A stretch of DNA of 64,000 bases from Sphingomonas suaedae (GCF_007833215.1 NZ_CP042239.1:2473501-2537500); one strand, 5' to 3'; counted from the first letter of the stretch, positions 36,432 to 47,138 are shown. Notes: a model not told the origin generated them from the sequence alone. Made by a program: numbers and translations.

Positions 36432-38234
36432 ATGCGGCTCGCGACGATCACCAACTGGGCCTATGGCGCCACCGTCCTGCTGACCCTGGTGTCGGGCAGC
36501 ACGATGTTGCTGGCATCGAGCGCACACGAACAGGAGCGCGCCGCGGTCGCCCAGCGTCATGTGCTCCAGCTTGCCGCAACCGAGCTGAGGCGCGAGCTTT
36601 TCTACCTCACCGATCATGCGCGGCAGTTCGTGATGACCGGCGACCCGACCTATCGCATTCTCTATAAACATGGGGAGAAGGCGCTCGCCTCGCTCGAAAC
36701 GCGAGCTCGGCCCTTGGCGGAGGCCGGTGCGACGCCGGCGGAACTGGGGACGGTGCGCGAAGCGATCCGTTGGGCCGATGCGCTGCGCGACGCGCAGCGC
36801 GCCGCATTCGCGGCCCATGATCGTGGCGACATCCCCGCCGCCCGCGCGATCCTGTTCGGTGCCGAGCATGAACGCGAGCTCGACCGCGCCCAGTCGCTGG
36901 TCGAGCGGTTCCAGGCCCAGCTCGATACGCGCACCGCCTATGAGATCGAGGCTGCGACCCGGGTCGCGCGGCTATGGCGCGCCGTATCGGAAGTCATGAT
37001 CGGCATCACTGCACTGCTGTTCCTCGCCGTGCTCTACTTCATCTTCAAGCGGCGCGTGTTGCGCCCTGTCGTGCGCCTCAGCGATGTCGTCGGCCGCCTC
37101 GCCGCCCAGGATTTCTCCGCCGTCCCGCCGCAAATCGACCAGATCGACGAGATCGGCGACATGGCCCAAGCGATCAACATCTTCCGGGAGAACGGCCTGG
37201 AGCGGCAGCGGCTGGAGGCCGAGCGCGACCGCGACCTTGCGGCGCGCGATTTGCTCGCCCGCATGACCCGGCGGATGCAGGGATGCGACACGCTCGCCTG
37301 CCTGCTGGACATCACTCGGCGGTTCGCGCCGGAGATCGCACCGCGTCTTGCGGGCCGCCTCTATCTGCTGGAAAGCGATTCGGGGGAGCTTCGCACGGGC
37401 TGCGACTGGCTCGCGCCCGCCGGGTCGCGGGACCGGTTTCCGCCTTCCGCCTGCTGGGCGCTGCGCCGCGGCCAGCCGCACCGCCCTGCGGGCCATGCGA
37501 TCGACGTCCCCTGCGCGCACCTTGACGCCGCACCCGACGCAACGCCCGACACATTGTGCCTGCCGCTTACCGCCCATAGCGAGATATTGGGTCTGCTCTA
37601 TTTCGAGCCGCGCACGGACGGCGGCGGGGAAGGGGCGCCCGCCCCCGAATCCTATCTCTACATGCTTGCCGAGAATATCGGTCTCGCGCTCGCCAATCTG
37701 CGTCTGCGCGAGAGGCTTCGCGCGCTGGCGATGGTGGACGCGCTCACCGGTCTTGCGAACCGGCGCCAGCTTGAGGAGCGACTGGAACAGTTACGGAGCG
37801 ATCCGGACGCGGCGAAGCAGCCGATGAGCTGCCTGATGATCGATGTCGATCATTTCAAGCGGTTCAACGACTGCCATGGCCATGACGCGGGCGATGCGGT
37901 GCTGCGCGCGGTGGGCGAAACCCTCGCCGACTGCACCCGCGGCGCGGGCGATGCCTATCGCTATGGCGGCGAGGAGTTCACCGTCCTGCTTCCGATGCCG
38001 GTCGCGCGGGCGATGGAACGGGCGGCAGAGATCCGCAGGCGGATCGCCGCGCTCCGGCTGAGCCATGGCGGGGTAGCTCTCGGATCCATCACCGCGTCGA
38101 TCGGGATCGCCGCGACCCCCGATCATTGCCCGCCCGGCCGGCTCATCGTGACCGCGGACGCGGCGTTGCTGCGCGCCAAGGAACAGGGGCGGGACCGAAT
38201 CGAGGTCGCCCTGGGTCGCGAAGCCGAAGGCTGA
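36432..38234 (+). CDS. GGDEF diguanylate cyclase with HAMP and GAF domains
   Basis: This 600-residue inner-membrane protein has TM1 at about 12-32, a helical periplasmic sensor region (33-185), TM2 at about 190-208, HAMP at about 209-262, a GAF-like region (about 285-430) and a C-terminal GGDEF domain. The active-site motif is GGEEF at 512-516, so cyclic-di-GMP synthesis is expected. The allosteric I-site pattern RxxD is degenerate (R503 kept, but the Asp replaced by Gly), so product inhibition is probably absent. The start is the ATG at 36432. The gene is followed by bphO and bphP on the same strand but with an 84-bp gap. Confidence 0.92.
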   Translation: MRLATITNWAYGATVLLTLVSGSTMLLASSAHEQERAAVAQRHVLQLAATELRRELFYLTDHARQFVMTGDPTYRILYKHGEKALASLETRARPLAEAGATPAELGTVREAIRWADALRDAQRAAFAAHDRGDIPAARAILFGAEHERELDRAQSLVERFQAQLDTRTAYEIEAATRVARLWRAVSEVMIGITALLFLAVLYFIFKRRVLRPVVRLSDVVGRLAAQDFSAVPPQIDQIDEIGDMAQAINIFRENGLERQRLEAERDRDLAARDLLARMTRRMQGCDTLACLLDITRRFAPEIAPRLAGRLYLLESDSGELRTGCDWLAPAGSRDRFPPSACWALRRGQPHRPAGHAIDVPCAHLDAAPDATPDTLCLPLTAHSEILGLLYFEPRTDGGGEGAPAPESYLYMLAENIGLALANLRLRERLRALAMVDALTGLANRRQLEERLEQLRSDPDAAKQPMSCLMIDVDHFKRFNDCHGHDAGDAVLRAVGETLADCTRGAGDAYRYGGEEFTVLLPMPVARAMERAAEIRRRIAALRLSHGGVALGSITASIGIAATPDHCPPGRLIVTADAALLRAKEQGRDRIEVALGREAEG

Positions 38235-38318
38235 CGATCGCTGGCGGAGCCGGAAATATATTTCGGATGAGAAACAATCACTTGTCCACAAGGTCGCGGT
38301 CGGCCAAGGTCTTGCGCG

Positions 38319-38876
38319 ATGATCGCCCCCTCTTCGGCCCGGCAGGCATTGCGCCGCCAGACTGCATCCGACCATGACCGCGTCGACCAGGCTTATTCGA
38401 CCTTCGACCTTCGAAGCCGCGCTGGCTATCGGGCCTTTTTGCGCGCCCAGGCCGACCCGTTCCTGGCGGTCGAGGCCGCGATCGACCGGTTCGATCCCGC
38501 CGCCATCCTGCCCGACTGGCCGACACGGCGGCGAGCGGACCTGTTGCGGGAGGATTTGAGCGATCTGGGCGAACCCGAGCCCGATCCCGCGTTGCTGGAG
38601 ATCGGGGCGGCGGAGCGCGCGCTCGGCGCGATCTATGTCCTCGAAGGGTCGCGGCTGGGCGGGGCGATGCTGGCGCGATCGGTGCCGCCGGACCTGCCCG
38701 GCCGGTTCATCCGTTCAACCCCCGCACCGCAGCGCTGGCGCACGCTGATCGGGTTGCTCGACGAGCATCTGGTGACGCCGATGCAGCGCGACGCTGCGGT
38801 AGACGCCGCCAAAGAGGTTTTCGCCCTGTTCGCGAACAGCGCAGAGCGACAGAAAAGGACGAACGACGTTGAATGA
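38319..38876 (+). CDS. bphO: Biliverdin-producing heme oxygenase
   Basis: This 185-residue protein belongs to the heme oxygenase family and likely makes the biliverdin chromophore for the adjacent phytochrome. H19 in TASDHDRVD is the probable proximal heme ligand, and YVLEGSRLGG (about 108-117) matches the distal helix glycine region. The stop codon TGA at 38874-38876 overlaps the TTG start of bphP, so the two genes are one coupled operon. The length is typical. Confidence 0.88.
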   Translation: MIAPSSARQALRRQTASDHDRVDQAYSTFDLRSRAGYRAFLRAQADPFLAVEAAIDRFDPAAILPDWPTRRRADLLREDLSDLGEPEPDPALLEIGAAERALGAIYVLEGSRLGGAMLARSVPPDLPGRFIRSTPAPQRWRTLIGLLDEHLVTPMQRDAAVDAAKEVFALFANSAERQKRTNDVE

Positions 38877-41424
38877 TCCCAATCCGGTCGATCTCACCAA
38901 TTGCGATCGTGAACCCATCCATATCCTCGGCGCGATCCAGCCGATCGGCTTCCTGATCGCGCTGACCGCCGACTGGATCGTCGCGCGGACCTCCGCCAAT
39001 CTTCAGGACTATCTGCATATGGAACCGGGGCGGCTGATCGGCCAGCCGCTGGCGGACCTGTTGCCCTCCGATGCGATGCACGAACTGCGCAACCGTAGCG
39101 CGATGCTGCGCGGATCTGACGCGGTCGAGCGGTTGTTCGGCGTGGACCTTGTTCCAGGCACCGACCGGTTCGATCTCGCCATCCATATGTCGGGCGGGCA
39201 GATCGTGATCGAAGGCGAACGTTCGACCGGCGAAGTCGGCGATGTCACCAGCATGGTCCGATCGATGGTGGCGCGGCTCGACCAATGCGGCGATACCACG
39301 TCCTTCTTTCGCGAGGGCGCACGGCAGGTCAAGGCGCTGACCGGTTATGACCGGGTGATGGTCTATCGCTTTGCCGCCGACGGGTCGGGCGAAGTGGTCG
39401 CCGAAGCGTGCAAGCCGGGCATCGGCCGGTTTCAGGGCCTTCACTATCCCGCCAGCGACATCCCGGTGCAGGCGCGCGTCCTCTACACCCGCAACCTGCT
39501 GCGCGTGATCGCCGATGTGAACGCGAAGCCGGTGCCCGTGCTTCCCGAACTGGACGAGCTGGGCGAGCCGCTCGACCTGTCGCTCTCGCTGCTGCGGTCG
39601 GTATCGCCGATCCATATCGAATATCTCAAGAATATGGGGGTCGAGGCGTCCATGTCGATTTCGATCCTGGTCGATGGCAAATTATGGGGCCTGTTCGCCT
39701 GCCACCATTATTCCCCCCGCCATCCCAGTTTCGAGCGCCGCTCGATCTCCGAGCTGTTCGCGCAGATGTTCTCGATGCGGCTCGAAAGCCGCGAGCGGCA
39801 GCAGACCGTCGAGTTCGAACGCCGCGCGCGGGATATTTCCGATCAGCTGCTGGGCGCCGTTGCTTCGGACGATACGCTGCTGCGCGATCCGGACTGGCTG
39901 GCGGATATCCTGACCAACGCGATCCCCGCCGACGGCGTGGGGGTATGGCTCGGTGGCAGCTACGCCTTTTCCGGTGTCACGCCCCCGACCGATGACTTTC
40001 GCCGGATCGTCCGCGCGCTCAACGCGACCGCTGCGGGCAAGGTGTTCGCCACCGACCATATCGGTTCGCTGGTCACTGGCGCAGAGGCATTCGCCGGCTC
40101 GGCGGCGGGGCTGCTCGCAATCCCCATCTCGCGCTCCCCGCGCGATTATGTCGTGCTGTTCCGCAGCGAGCTGGTACGATCGATCCGCTGGGCGGGCGAT
40201 CCGCACAAGCCGGTCGAATATGGCCCCAACGGTCCCCGCCTTACCCCGCGCGCCAGCTTCGACGAATGGAAGGAACTGGTGCGCGGCCGGTCCCGCCCCT
40301 TCACCGCGTCCGAGCTGCGCGTTGCCGAAACGCTGCGCGCGACGCTGATCGAGGTAGTGCTGCGGCTCGCCGACGAAGCCTCAGCCGAGCGCCAGCGCGC
40401 AGGCGCGCGCCAGGAACTGCTGATCGCCGAACTCAACCATCGCGTGCGCAACATCCTGGGCCTGATCCGCGGCCTGATCCGCCAGGCGCAGCCCGATGAC
40501 GATGCGGTGCGCGGATTCGTCAAGGTGATCGACGGGCGTATCCATGCACTCGCCCGCGCGCACAACCAGATCACCGAAGATCATTGGGGACCCGCTCCGC
40601 TTCAGGCGCTGATCGATGCCGAAGCCGCAGCCTTTGTCGAAGCGGAAGACCGGATCCTGAGCGAGGGCGAGCCGGTGATGCTCAATCCGCAGGCGTTTTC
40701 CACGCTGGCGCTGGTGGTGCATGAACTGGTCACCAATTCGAACAAATATGGCGCGCTATCCGCAGAGGGCGGAACGGTCACGCTGAGCTGGGAATGCATC
40801 GAAAAGGGCGATCTGCTGCTGCGGTGGCGCGAACAGGGCGGCCCGCCGGTAACGATGCCGTCGCGCAAGGGGTTCGGGACGACGATCATTGAACGCTCCG
40901 TCCCCTACGACCTGGGGGGCAGCGCCGAGATGCGCTACGCCGAGGCTGGGTTCGAGGCGGATTTCTGCATCCCGGCGCGGCATGTGTCGAAGCCGCGCGC
41001 GGGCGGCGCACCCGCAATCCGCTTTCCCCGCACCGCGCACGGCCATCGCGAGGAGCCCCCGGCCGATCTGCTCGCCGGGCAGCGGGTATTGCTGGTCGAG
41101 GACAGTCTCATCATCGCGCTGGATGCGGAGGATATCGCGACGCGGCTCGGCGCATCGGAGGTCATCACCGCAGCATCGGTGGATTCCGCGCTGGACCTGA
41201 TCGCCGCCGGTCCGCCGACCGTCGCGATCCTCGACATCAACCTGGGGAGCACGACCAGCTTCGCGATCGCCGATGCGTTGCAGGAGCGCGACATCCCCTT
41301 CATGTTCGCGACCGGCTATGGCGAGCAGGCGCAGTTCCCGGATCAGCATCGCGGGCGAAACGTGGTGCAGAAACCCTATACGATCGAAAATATCGCGCGC
41401 GCGCTGGCGGAGATGCTCGATTAG
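38869..41424 (+). CDS. bphP: Bacteriophytochrome histidine kinase with C-terminal receiver
   Basis: This 851-residue photoreceptor has PAS-GAF-PHY photosensory domains (about 15-500). C12 in LTNCDREPIH is the biliverdin attachment site, and YPASDIPVQARVLY contains the PASDIP motif of the GAF pocket. A kinase domain follows, with H524 in ELNHRVRNILGLIRGL, which fits the HWE/HisKA_2 type, and a receiver domain near 740-851 with phospho-acceptor D789 in AILDINLG. It senses red/far-red light and transfers phosphate. The start is TTG at 38869, because the only nearby ATG is out of frame and AAAGGA lies upstream; it overlaps the end of bphO. HWE kinases with receivers often feed the general stress response. 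Confidence 0.93.
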   Translation: MNDPNPVDLTNCDREPIHILGAIQPIGFLIALTADWIVARTSANLQDYLHMEPGRLIGQPLADLLPSDAMHELRNRSAMLRGSDAVERLFGVDLVPGTDRFDLAIHMSGGQIVIEGERSTGEVGDVTSMVRSMVARLDQCGDTTSFFREGARQVKALTGYDRVMVYRFAADGSGEVVAEACKPGIGRFQGLHYPASDIPVQARVLYTRNLLRVIADVNAKPVPVLPELDELGEPLDLSLSLLRSVSPIHIEYLKNMGVEASMSISILVDGKLWGLFACHHYSPRHPSFERRSISELFAQMFSMRLESRERQQTVEFERRARDISDQLLGAVASDDTLLRDPDWLADILTNAIPADGVGVWLGGSYAFSGVTPPTDDFRRIVRALNATAAGKVFATDHIGSLVTGAEAFAGSAAGLLAIPISRSPRDYVVLFRSELVRSIRWAGDPHKPVEYGPNGPRLTPRASFDEWKELVRGRSRPFTASELRVAETLRATLIEVVLRLADEASAERQRAGARQELLIAELNHRVRNILGLIRGLIRQAQPDDDAVRGFVKVIDGRIHALARAHNQITEDHWGPAPLQALIDAEAAAFVEAEDRILSEGEPVMLNPQAFSTLALVVHELVTNSNKYGALSAEGGTVTLSWECIEKGDLLLRWREQGGPPVTMPSRKGFGTTIIERSVPYDLGGSAEMRYAEAGFEADFCIPARHVSKPRAGGAPAIRFPRTAHGHREEPPADLLAGQRVLLVEDSLIIALDAEDIATRLGASEVITAASVDSALDLIAAGPPTVAILDINLGSTTSFAIADALQERDIPFMFATGYGEQAQFPDQHRGRNVVQKPYTIENIARALAEMLD

Positions 41425-41444
41425 TTGGTTTCAGCTTCGCTGAA

Positions 41445-41527
41445 GCGGCACCGGCCCGCTCCCCACCCGGCCACCCAACGACAGGGTATTCTATGGGTGG
41501 CCGGTTGGGGGAGCGGGCCGATGCCGC
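41445..41527. repeat. Palindromic repeat element, copy A
   Basis: An imperfect inverted repeat of about 83 bases with arms around CCGGCCCGCTCCCC and GGGGGAGCGGGCCG and an inner ACCCGGCCACCCA / TGGGTGGCCGG arm. It lies between the convergent bphP and mtnP genes, and a near copy lies at 59854-59940 between another convergent pair. It looks like a REP-type element that could act as a transcription barrier or terminator. Confidence 0.75.
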
Positions 41528-41545
41528 CTAACTGAAAGCTACTCG

Positions 41546-42415
41546 CTAACCCCGCAGCACCCGCCCGGCGACGGCATCGAGCCTTGCGAGCACTTCCGGA
41601 TCGCGGACATGCGGCGCGGTGATGAGCGCGGTATCGAGGCAGGTGTCGATCGGCGACGCCGCGCGCTCGGCGGGCAGCGCGCGAAGCAGGTTCAGCACCA
41701 TCGCCCGCGCCGTTGCCGCGTTGCTCGACAGTTGCGCGATCACCTGCGCGACATCGACGGCAGCTTCCTCTTCGCGCCAGCAATCATAGTCGGTGACCAT
41801 GCCGACCATCGCAAAGGGCAGCTCGGCTTCCCGCGCCAGCTTGGCCTCCGGCATCGCGGTCATGCCGATGACGTGACAGCCCCAGCTGCGGTAGAGATGG
41901 CTTTCCGCGCGCGTCGAGAATTGCGGACCTTCCATCACCAGGCAGGTCCCCGCGCGATGCACCCGCGCGCCCGCAGCTTCCGCCGCCTCGCCGACATAGG
42001 CCGATAGCCGGGGACAGACCGGATCGGCCATCGAGACATGCGCGACCATGCCGCTGCCGAAGAAGCTCGACGGGCGGCCTTTGGTACGGTCGATAAACTG
42101 GTCGACGATCGTGAAGGTGCCGGGCGCGCGCTCCTCGGTCAGCCCGCCGACCGACGAAACCGACAGGATATCGGTAACGCCCAGCCGTTTTAGGCAATCC
42201 ACATTGGCGCGACTGTTCAGTCCGGATGGGCTGATCCGGTGGCCCCGTCCGTGGCGCGGCAGAAACGACACCCCCACATCGCCCAGCCGCCCGGTGAAGA
42301 TCGCGTCCGACGGCTCGCCCCAGGGCGAATCCACCTCGACCCAGGCGCCGTCCTCGATCCCCGCGACATCGTAGAGCCCCGACCCGCCGATGATCCCGAT
42401 ATGCCAACCGCTCAT
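41546..42415 (-). CDS. mtnP: S-methyl-5'-thioadenosine phosphorylase family
   Basis: This 289-residue purine-nucleoside-phosphorylase-family enzyme cleaves methylthioadenosine (or methylthioinosine) with phosphate in methionine salvage. It shows IGIIGGSGLYDVAGI at the N-terminus, FLPRHGRGHRISPS, LSVSSVGGLTEE and the purine-site EGPQFSTRAES. It shares an ATGA overlap with the amino-acid permease gene upstream on the same strand. The NxVTDYDCW region (MVTDYDCWREE) contains the catalytic Asp. MTA versus MTI specificity is not decided by the sequence. Confidence 0.9.
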   Translation of the reverse strand: MSGWHIGIIGGSGLYDVAGIEDGAWVEVDSPWGEPSDAIFTGRLGDVGVSFLPRHGRGHRISPSGLNSRANVDCLKRLGVTDILSVSSVGGLTEERAPGTFTIVDQFIDRTKGRPSSFFGSGMVAHVSMADPVCPRLSAYVGEAAEAAGARVHRAGTCLVMEGPQFSTRAESHLYRSWGCHVIGMTAMPEAKLAREAELPFAMVGMVTDYDCWREEEAAVDVAQVIAQLSSNAATARAMVLNLLRALPAERAASPIDTCLDTALITAPHVRDPEVLARLDAVAGRVLRG

Positions 42416-43825
42416 GCCACGCCCTGTCTGCTCACCTTCGGCCGGGCATAGGCAAAGTAGATGACGAGACCGAGAATGTTCCAGATCAGGAAATAGAGCT
42501 GGGTCTTGGCGGGCAGGCTGATGAACAGATAGAGGCAACCGACCACCGCGATCGCGCCGACCAGCCACCAAAGCGGCGTGCGGAACATGCGCGGCGCGTC
42601 GGGCGCGCGGCGACGCAACACCATCATGCAGATCGCGACCGCCGCGAACGCCACCAGCGTCCCGGCATTGGCGAGCGCCGCGATCTCGTCGATCGGCAGC
42701 AGCCCGGCGATGATCGCGACGATGGTCGCGGTGAAGATGGTGATCCGAACCGGCGCGCCCCGCTTCGAAACCTTGGCGAGCGCGATGGGAAGCATCCCGT
42801 CGCGCGCCATGGTGAAGAAGATGCGGCTCTGCCCGAACAGAAAGCCGAGCAGCACGGTGGGCAGCGCGATCACCGCCGATACCGCGAGGAAGGTGGCGAA
42901 CCCCGGCTGGCCCAGTTCGCGCAGGATCAGCGCCAGCGGTTCGGGGCTGTTGGCGAAGGTCGTATAGGACACGGCTCCCACCGCCGCGACCGCAACGAGC
43001 ATGTAGATAGCGACGCAGGCAATCATCGACCCGACGATGCCGATGGCGAGATCGCGGCCCGGATTCTTGGTCTCCTCCGCCGCGGTCGAGATCGCGTCGA
43101 ATCCGTAAAAGGCGAAGAAGATGATGGCGGCCGCCGCCATCACGCCGCGTTCCACGCCATCGGGAGACACCGTCTTGGCGAAGCCAAAGGGTGCGAAGGG
43201 CTCGAAATTGGCGGTGTCGAGATAGGGCAGAGCCACCGCGACGAACACTGCCAGCGCGACGATCTTGACGATCACCAGCCCCGCATTGAGCGTGGCGCTC
43301 TCGCGCGTGCCGAACGACAGCAGCGCCGCCACCAGCGCGATGATCGCGATGGCGGGGATGTTGACGATCCCGCCGGCGTGTGGCCCCTGCATCAGCTCCA
43401 TCGGCATTGCCGCCCATGCCTGAAGCAGCGGCGCGGCATAGCCCGACCAGCCGACCGCCACCGCGCTGACGACAAGCGAATATTCGAGGATCAGCGACCA
43501 TCCGACTGCCCAGGCGATAATCTCCCCCCAGCACCGCATAGCTATAGGTATAGGCGCTGCCCGATGCGGGCATCATCGTCGACATCTCGGCATAGGCCAG
43601 CGCGGCACAGGCGCAGATGCCACCCGCGATCACGAACGACAGGATCACCGCCGGCCCCGCCTTGCCCGCACCCACGCCGATCAGCGTCAGGATGCCGGTG
43701 CCGACGATCGCCCCGACGCCGAGCGCGATCAGGTGAGGCCAGCTGAGCGTCGCCGCCAGCCGATGCTCGGGCGCATGATCCGCCGCATCCTTGACCGCGC
43801 GCGTCCGAAACAATCCGTTGGCCAT
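42412..43825 (-). pseudogene. APC-family amino-acid permease, interrupted by a 1-base insertion
   Basis: The N-terminal part (from 43825) has [20 protein letters not shown] and [21 protein letters not shown], the family's substrate-binding glycine-rich motif. The frame then shifts at a run of six G on the coding strand (43524-43529): five G would restore a continuous [17 protein letters not shown]. The rest, to the stop at 42412, has all the expected helices and is like YfnA-type cationic amino-acid carriers. The extra base in a homopolymer points to sequencing error or slippage rather than old decay. The gene precedes mtnP with an ATGA overlap. Confidence 0.82.
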
Positions 43826-43909
43826 AAAGTCCCCCTTGCCTGTTCACCAAGGGGTGCGACGAGACGCGCGGCGCGTCAACGGGTCATGCTTCGCGCCTGC
43901 CCGAACCGG

Positions 43910-44536
43910 TCAGGCCGGGCATTTCGCTCCGCTGTCGATCCACGCCTTGGTCAGCGCCCCGAACTGTGCCTGGGTCCCCGGCGCAGGCGTGCGGCCCGGC
44001 CCCGGGTTCCAGCCCCAGCCGACCAGCGTATCGCTCGCATTATGCTCGTGGATCTGCGCCAGCGTCTTGCCGCCGTTGCGCTTGCGGTCCTTGAGCTGTT
44101 CGCAAATCTCGCGCAGCGTCTTGCCCTCCCACGCCATCGACGCAGGCGCGAGATGCCACAGCGGATGGCCTGGAATGCTGCCCTTGCCATCGGCAAAGGT
44201 CACGTTGCGCGGCCCGTGACAGGTGGAGCATTCCATCCCCGCCACGCCCTCGCCCTTCGGTCCGCGTTCGACCGGTGGCATGTGGAAGCGCATGTCGTCC
44301 CCCTGCAACGGGCTGTCGGTGCGCGGATGGCAGTTGATGCAGCGCGGATGGGTCAGCACCTTGCCCATCTCGGTAAAGATCGCTGCGGACCGCGCCGCCG
44401 GGTCCGAAATGGTCGCGAACGCCGCGACCGGCTTCAGCCCGACCGGCGCCGCCGACTGGCCCGATGCTACTACGGCGACGGGCAGCGCGACGGCGGCCAG
44501 GCCGAGCGCGATCAGGCCATAGCGTTGCACGCTCAT
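43910..44536 (-). CDS. Exported c-type heme protein of the iorAB cluster
   Basis: This 208-residue protein has a signal peptide or N-terminal anchor ([21 protein letters not shown]) and two CxxCH heme sites, CINCH (66-70) and CSTCH (103-107), so it can bind two hemes in the periplasm. Its ATG overlaps the stop of the molybdopterin subunit gene (ATGA). It is likely the electron acceptor of the molybdenum hydroxylase: some isoquinoline-oxidoreductase-type enzymes are exported and use cytochromes. Conserved histidines between the hemes (RFHMPP) suggest axial ligands. Confidence 0.8.
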   Translation of the reverse strand: MSVQRYGLIALGLAAVALPVAVVASGQSAAPVGLKPVAAFATISDPAARSAAIFTEMGKVLTHPRCINCHPRTDSPLQGDDMRFHMPPVERGPKGEGVAGMECSTCHGPRNVTFADGKGSIPGHPLWHLAPASMAWEGKTLREICEQLKDRKRNGGKTLAQIHEHNASDTLVGWGWNPGPGRTPAPGTQAQFGALTKAWIDSGAKCPA

Positions 44537-46674
44537 GCATTGTCTCCATGCGCGAAGGGGAGGCGGCGGACCGCCTTGCCGGTCAGCTTGCGCCAGGCAT
44601 TGGCGACGGCAGGCGCGATCGGGGGCACGCCCGGTTCGCCCACCCCGCTCGGCTTTTCGGTCGAGGGCAAGATCGCCACCTCGACATCGGGCATCTCGCC
44701 GATGCGCAACGATCGATAGCTGTCGAAATTACTCTGCTGCACCACGCCGCCCGCGCCCAGGGTCAGTTCGGCATAGAGCGCATGGCCCAGGCCATAGCCG
44801 ATGCCGCCCTCCATCTGCGCGCGGATGATATCGGGGTTGATCGCGATCCCGCAATCGACCGCGCACCAGACCTTGTGCACCTTGGGCAGGCCGTCCGCCC
44901 CCTTGGACACTTCGGCGACCTGCGCGACGAAGCTGTCGAAGCTCTCATGTACCGCAATGCCTTTGGCCCGGCCCTTCTTCGCCGGCTTGCCGAACGCCGC
45001 CATCGCCGCAACCTTGGCCAGCACCGCCTTGGCGCGGTCGTGCTTGAGCAGTTCCATCCGCCCCGCGACCAGATCCTTGCCGCCCAGTTCGAGCAGTTCG
45101 TCGATCATCGTTTCCTTGACGAAGGCGGTGTGGGTGTGGCCCACCGACCGCCACCACAGCACCGGCACGCCGCCCTGCATCAGATGCTGGCCCAGCCGGA
45201 AATCGCCGATCCTGTACTGGTTGCTGTCGTTCGCACCCTCGATCATGTTTCCGTCGATGCCGTCGCGAATGCCCATCGCCTCGAACGGCGTGTCCTTCAT
45301 GATCGACTTGGCGGCGCAGACCTGATCCCATCCGCTGATCGCGCCGCTGGCGTCGATCCCTGCGCGCACGCGATGCACCGTCATCGGGCGATAGAATCCG
45401 CCGGTCAGATCATTCTCACGGCTCGCCACCACCTTGACCGGCGCGGCAAAGCCATAGGCGCGGGCGCAGGCTGCGGCTTCGGTGCCGTCGAACATCACCG
45501 GGGTTGCACGGCGACCGAAGCTGCCCCCGGCATAATGCTGGACCAGCGCGCTCTTATCGAACGGAACCCCGGCAACGCCACAGATGGCGCGCATCTCGCC
45601 GACCTGGAACTGGCTACCGGCATGAACCGCGATCCCCTCGCCCTTCTTTTCGATGACATAGTCCATCGTTTCCATCGGGGCGTGCGCGAGGAACGGGAAA
45701 TAATAGGTCGCATCGATCGCCTTGGCGGCGCGGGCGAGCGCAGCAGCGGCATCGCCCGTCGCTTCGACCTGTTTGCCCGGCGTGCGTGCCGCCGCGCTAT
45801 ATTCGGCGAGCATCTGGTCCGACGATCGCGTTTCCGCCTTCGCCATATCCCAGTCGACCTCAAGGGCGGCAGCGCCGCGCTGCGCGGTCCAGGTGTCGCG
45901 GGCATAGACCGCCACCCCGCTCGGGATCGGCTTGACGTCGAGCACGCCGGGGATCGCGCGTGCCGCGCCGTCCTCGACCTTCTTGACCGTCGCGCCGAAT
46001 GCCGGCGGGCGGCGCACGGCGGCATGAACCATGCCGGGCAGGCGAACGTCCTGCGTGAACAGCGCCGACCCGTCGGTCTTGGCCTTGCTGTCGACCTTCG
46101 ACACATGCTTGCCGATATAGACATAGCGGTCCGGGGTCTTGGGCACCGGCTTTTGCGGCACCGGCAGCTTCGCCGCATCCTCCACCAGTTCGCCAAAGCT
46201 CGCCTTGCGGCTACCGGCGCTGACCATGCCTTGCGCGATGGTGATCGCGCCCGGCTCGACGCCCCAGCGCTTTGCCGCCGCCTCGACCAGCATCGCACGC
46301 GCCGCCGCGCCGGCCATGCGCATCTGGTCCCAGCTTTCGCGCATCGCGGTCGATCCGCCGACGCCCATCGTGCCGAAGGCGAGGTTCTTGTAGAGCGTGT
46401 CATTGGCCGGGGCGAACACCACGCGCACCTGGTCCCAGGCCGCGTCCAGTTCATCCGCGATGATCGTCGCGACGCCCGTCGCCGGCCCTTGCCCGAACTC
46501 GACATGTTTTGCGATGACCACGACCGAACCATCATCGCCATGAATCCGGACAAAGGCGTTGGGCATGAGCAAGGGTGTGGTTGTCGCGCGGGCACCCTTG
46601 ACCGACAGCGTGAACCCGATGGTGAGCGCGGCACCCCCCGTCAGGAACGCGCGGCGGTTTGCGACGGCGTTCAT
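44533..46674 (-). CDS. iorB: Xanthine-dehydrogenase-family molybdopterin-binding subunit (IorB-like)
   Basis: This 713-residue protein is the large molybdenum-cofactor subunit of an isoquinoline 1-oxidoreductase type hydroxylase. The twin-arginine signal [11 protein letters not shown] is at the N-terminus, so it is exported folded with its cofactor. Motifs include [25 protein letters not shown] (about 385), [12 protein letters not shown] and the C-terminal catalytic [13 protein letters not shown]. The enzyme hydroxylates a heterocycle or oxidises an aldehyde; the substrate is unknown. ATGA overlaps link it to both iorA and the cytochrome gene. I start it at 46674; the frame is open further upstream through iorA. 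Confidence 0.88.
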   Translation of the reverse strand: MNAVANRRAFLTGGAALTIGFTLSVKGARATTTPLLMPNAFVRIHGDDGSVVVIAKHVEFGQGPATGVATIIADELDAAWDQVRVVFAPANDTLYKNLAFGTMGVGGSTAMRESWDQMRMAGAAARAMLVEAAAKRWGVEPGAITIAQGMVSAGSRKASFGELVEDAAKLPVPQKPVPKTPDRYVYIGKHVSKVDSKAKTDGSALFTQDVRLPGMVHAAVRRPPAFGATVKKVEDGAARAIPGVLDVKPIPSGVAVYARDTWTAQRGAAALEVDWDMAKAETRSSDQMLAEYSAAARTPGKQVEATGDAAAALARAAKAIDATYYFPFLAHAPMETMDYVIEKKGEGIAVHAGSQFQVGEMRAICGVAGVPFDKSALVQHYAGGSFGRRATPVMFDGTEAAACARAYGFAAPVKVVASRENDLTGGFYRPMTVHRVRAGIDASGAISGWDQVCAAKSIMKDTPFEAMGIRDGIDGNMIEGANDSNQYRIGDFRLGQHLMQGGVPVLWWRSVGHTHTAFVKETMIDELLELGGKDLVAGRMELLKHDRAKAVLAKVAAMAAFGKPAKKGRAKGIAVHESFDSFVAQVAEVSKGADGLPKVHKVWCAVDCGIAINPDIIRAQMEGGIGYGLGHALYAELTLGAGGVVQQSNFDSYRSLRIGEMPDVEVAILPSTEKPSGVGEPGVPPIAPAVANAWRKLTGKAVRRLPFAHGDNA

Positions 46675-47138
46675 GCCCGCTCTCCCTTCACACCCGCAGC
46701 ATCCTTGATCGCCTGCCGGATGCGGACATAGGTGGCGCAGCGGCAGATGTTCCCCGCCATTGCCGCATCGATATCGGCGTCGGTCGGCTTGGGCTTGGCG
46801 GTGAGCAGGCCGATCGCCGACATCACCTGCCCCGACTGACAGAAACCGCATTGCGGCACGTCGATCTGGACCCAGGCGGCCTTCACCGCATCGGCGACCT
46901 TTCCGCTCGCGCCCTCGATCGTCGTCACGTGCTTGCCCGCGACCATGCCGACCGGGGTGACGCACGACCGCCGGTTCTTGCCATCGAGGTGTACGGTGCA
47001 CGCCCCGCATTGCGCAACGCCGCAGCCATATTTGGTGCCTGTCAGCCCAAGATGGTCGCGCAAAACCCACAGCAGGGGCGTTTCAGGGTCGCCATCGAAG
47101 GTCGCGGATTTTCCGTTGAGGTCGAATGTCGTGGCCAT
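46671..47138 (-). CDS. iorA: [2Fe-2S] subunit of the molybdenum hydroxylase (IorA-like)
   Basis: This 155-residue protein carries an N-terminal plant-type ferredoxin domain ([16 protein letters not shown] and a following C) and a C-terminal helical [2Fe-2S] domain ([10 protein letters not shown] and CRCATYVR). It passes electrons from the molybdenum subunit to the cytochrome. It has no signal peptide; the small subunit is thought to be carried out with the Tat-targeted large subunit. It leads the three-gene run iorA-iorB-cytochrome. The GH97 gene stop lies 90 bp upstream on the same strand. Confidence 0.92.
   Translation of the reverse strand: MATTFDLNGKSATFDGDPETPLLWVLRDHLGLTGTKYGCGVAQCGACTVHLDGKNRRSCVTPVGMVAGKHVTTIEGASGKVADAVKAAWVQIDVPQCGFCQSGQVMSAIGLLTAKPKPTDADIDAAMAGNICRCATYVRIRQAIKDAAGVKGERA

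Noticed and set aside
43524..43529. Programmed frameshift in the permease gene
   Set aside because: No slippery heptamer followed by a strong stem was seen, and permeases are not known to use one; homopolymer error or mutation is simpler.
44464..46731. 755-codon plus-strand open frame across iorB
   Set aside because: Antisense to the molybdopterin subunit; no motifs.
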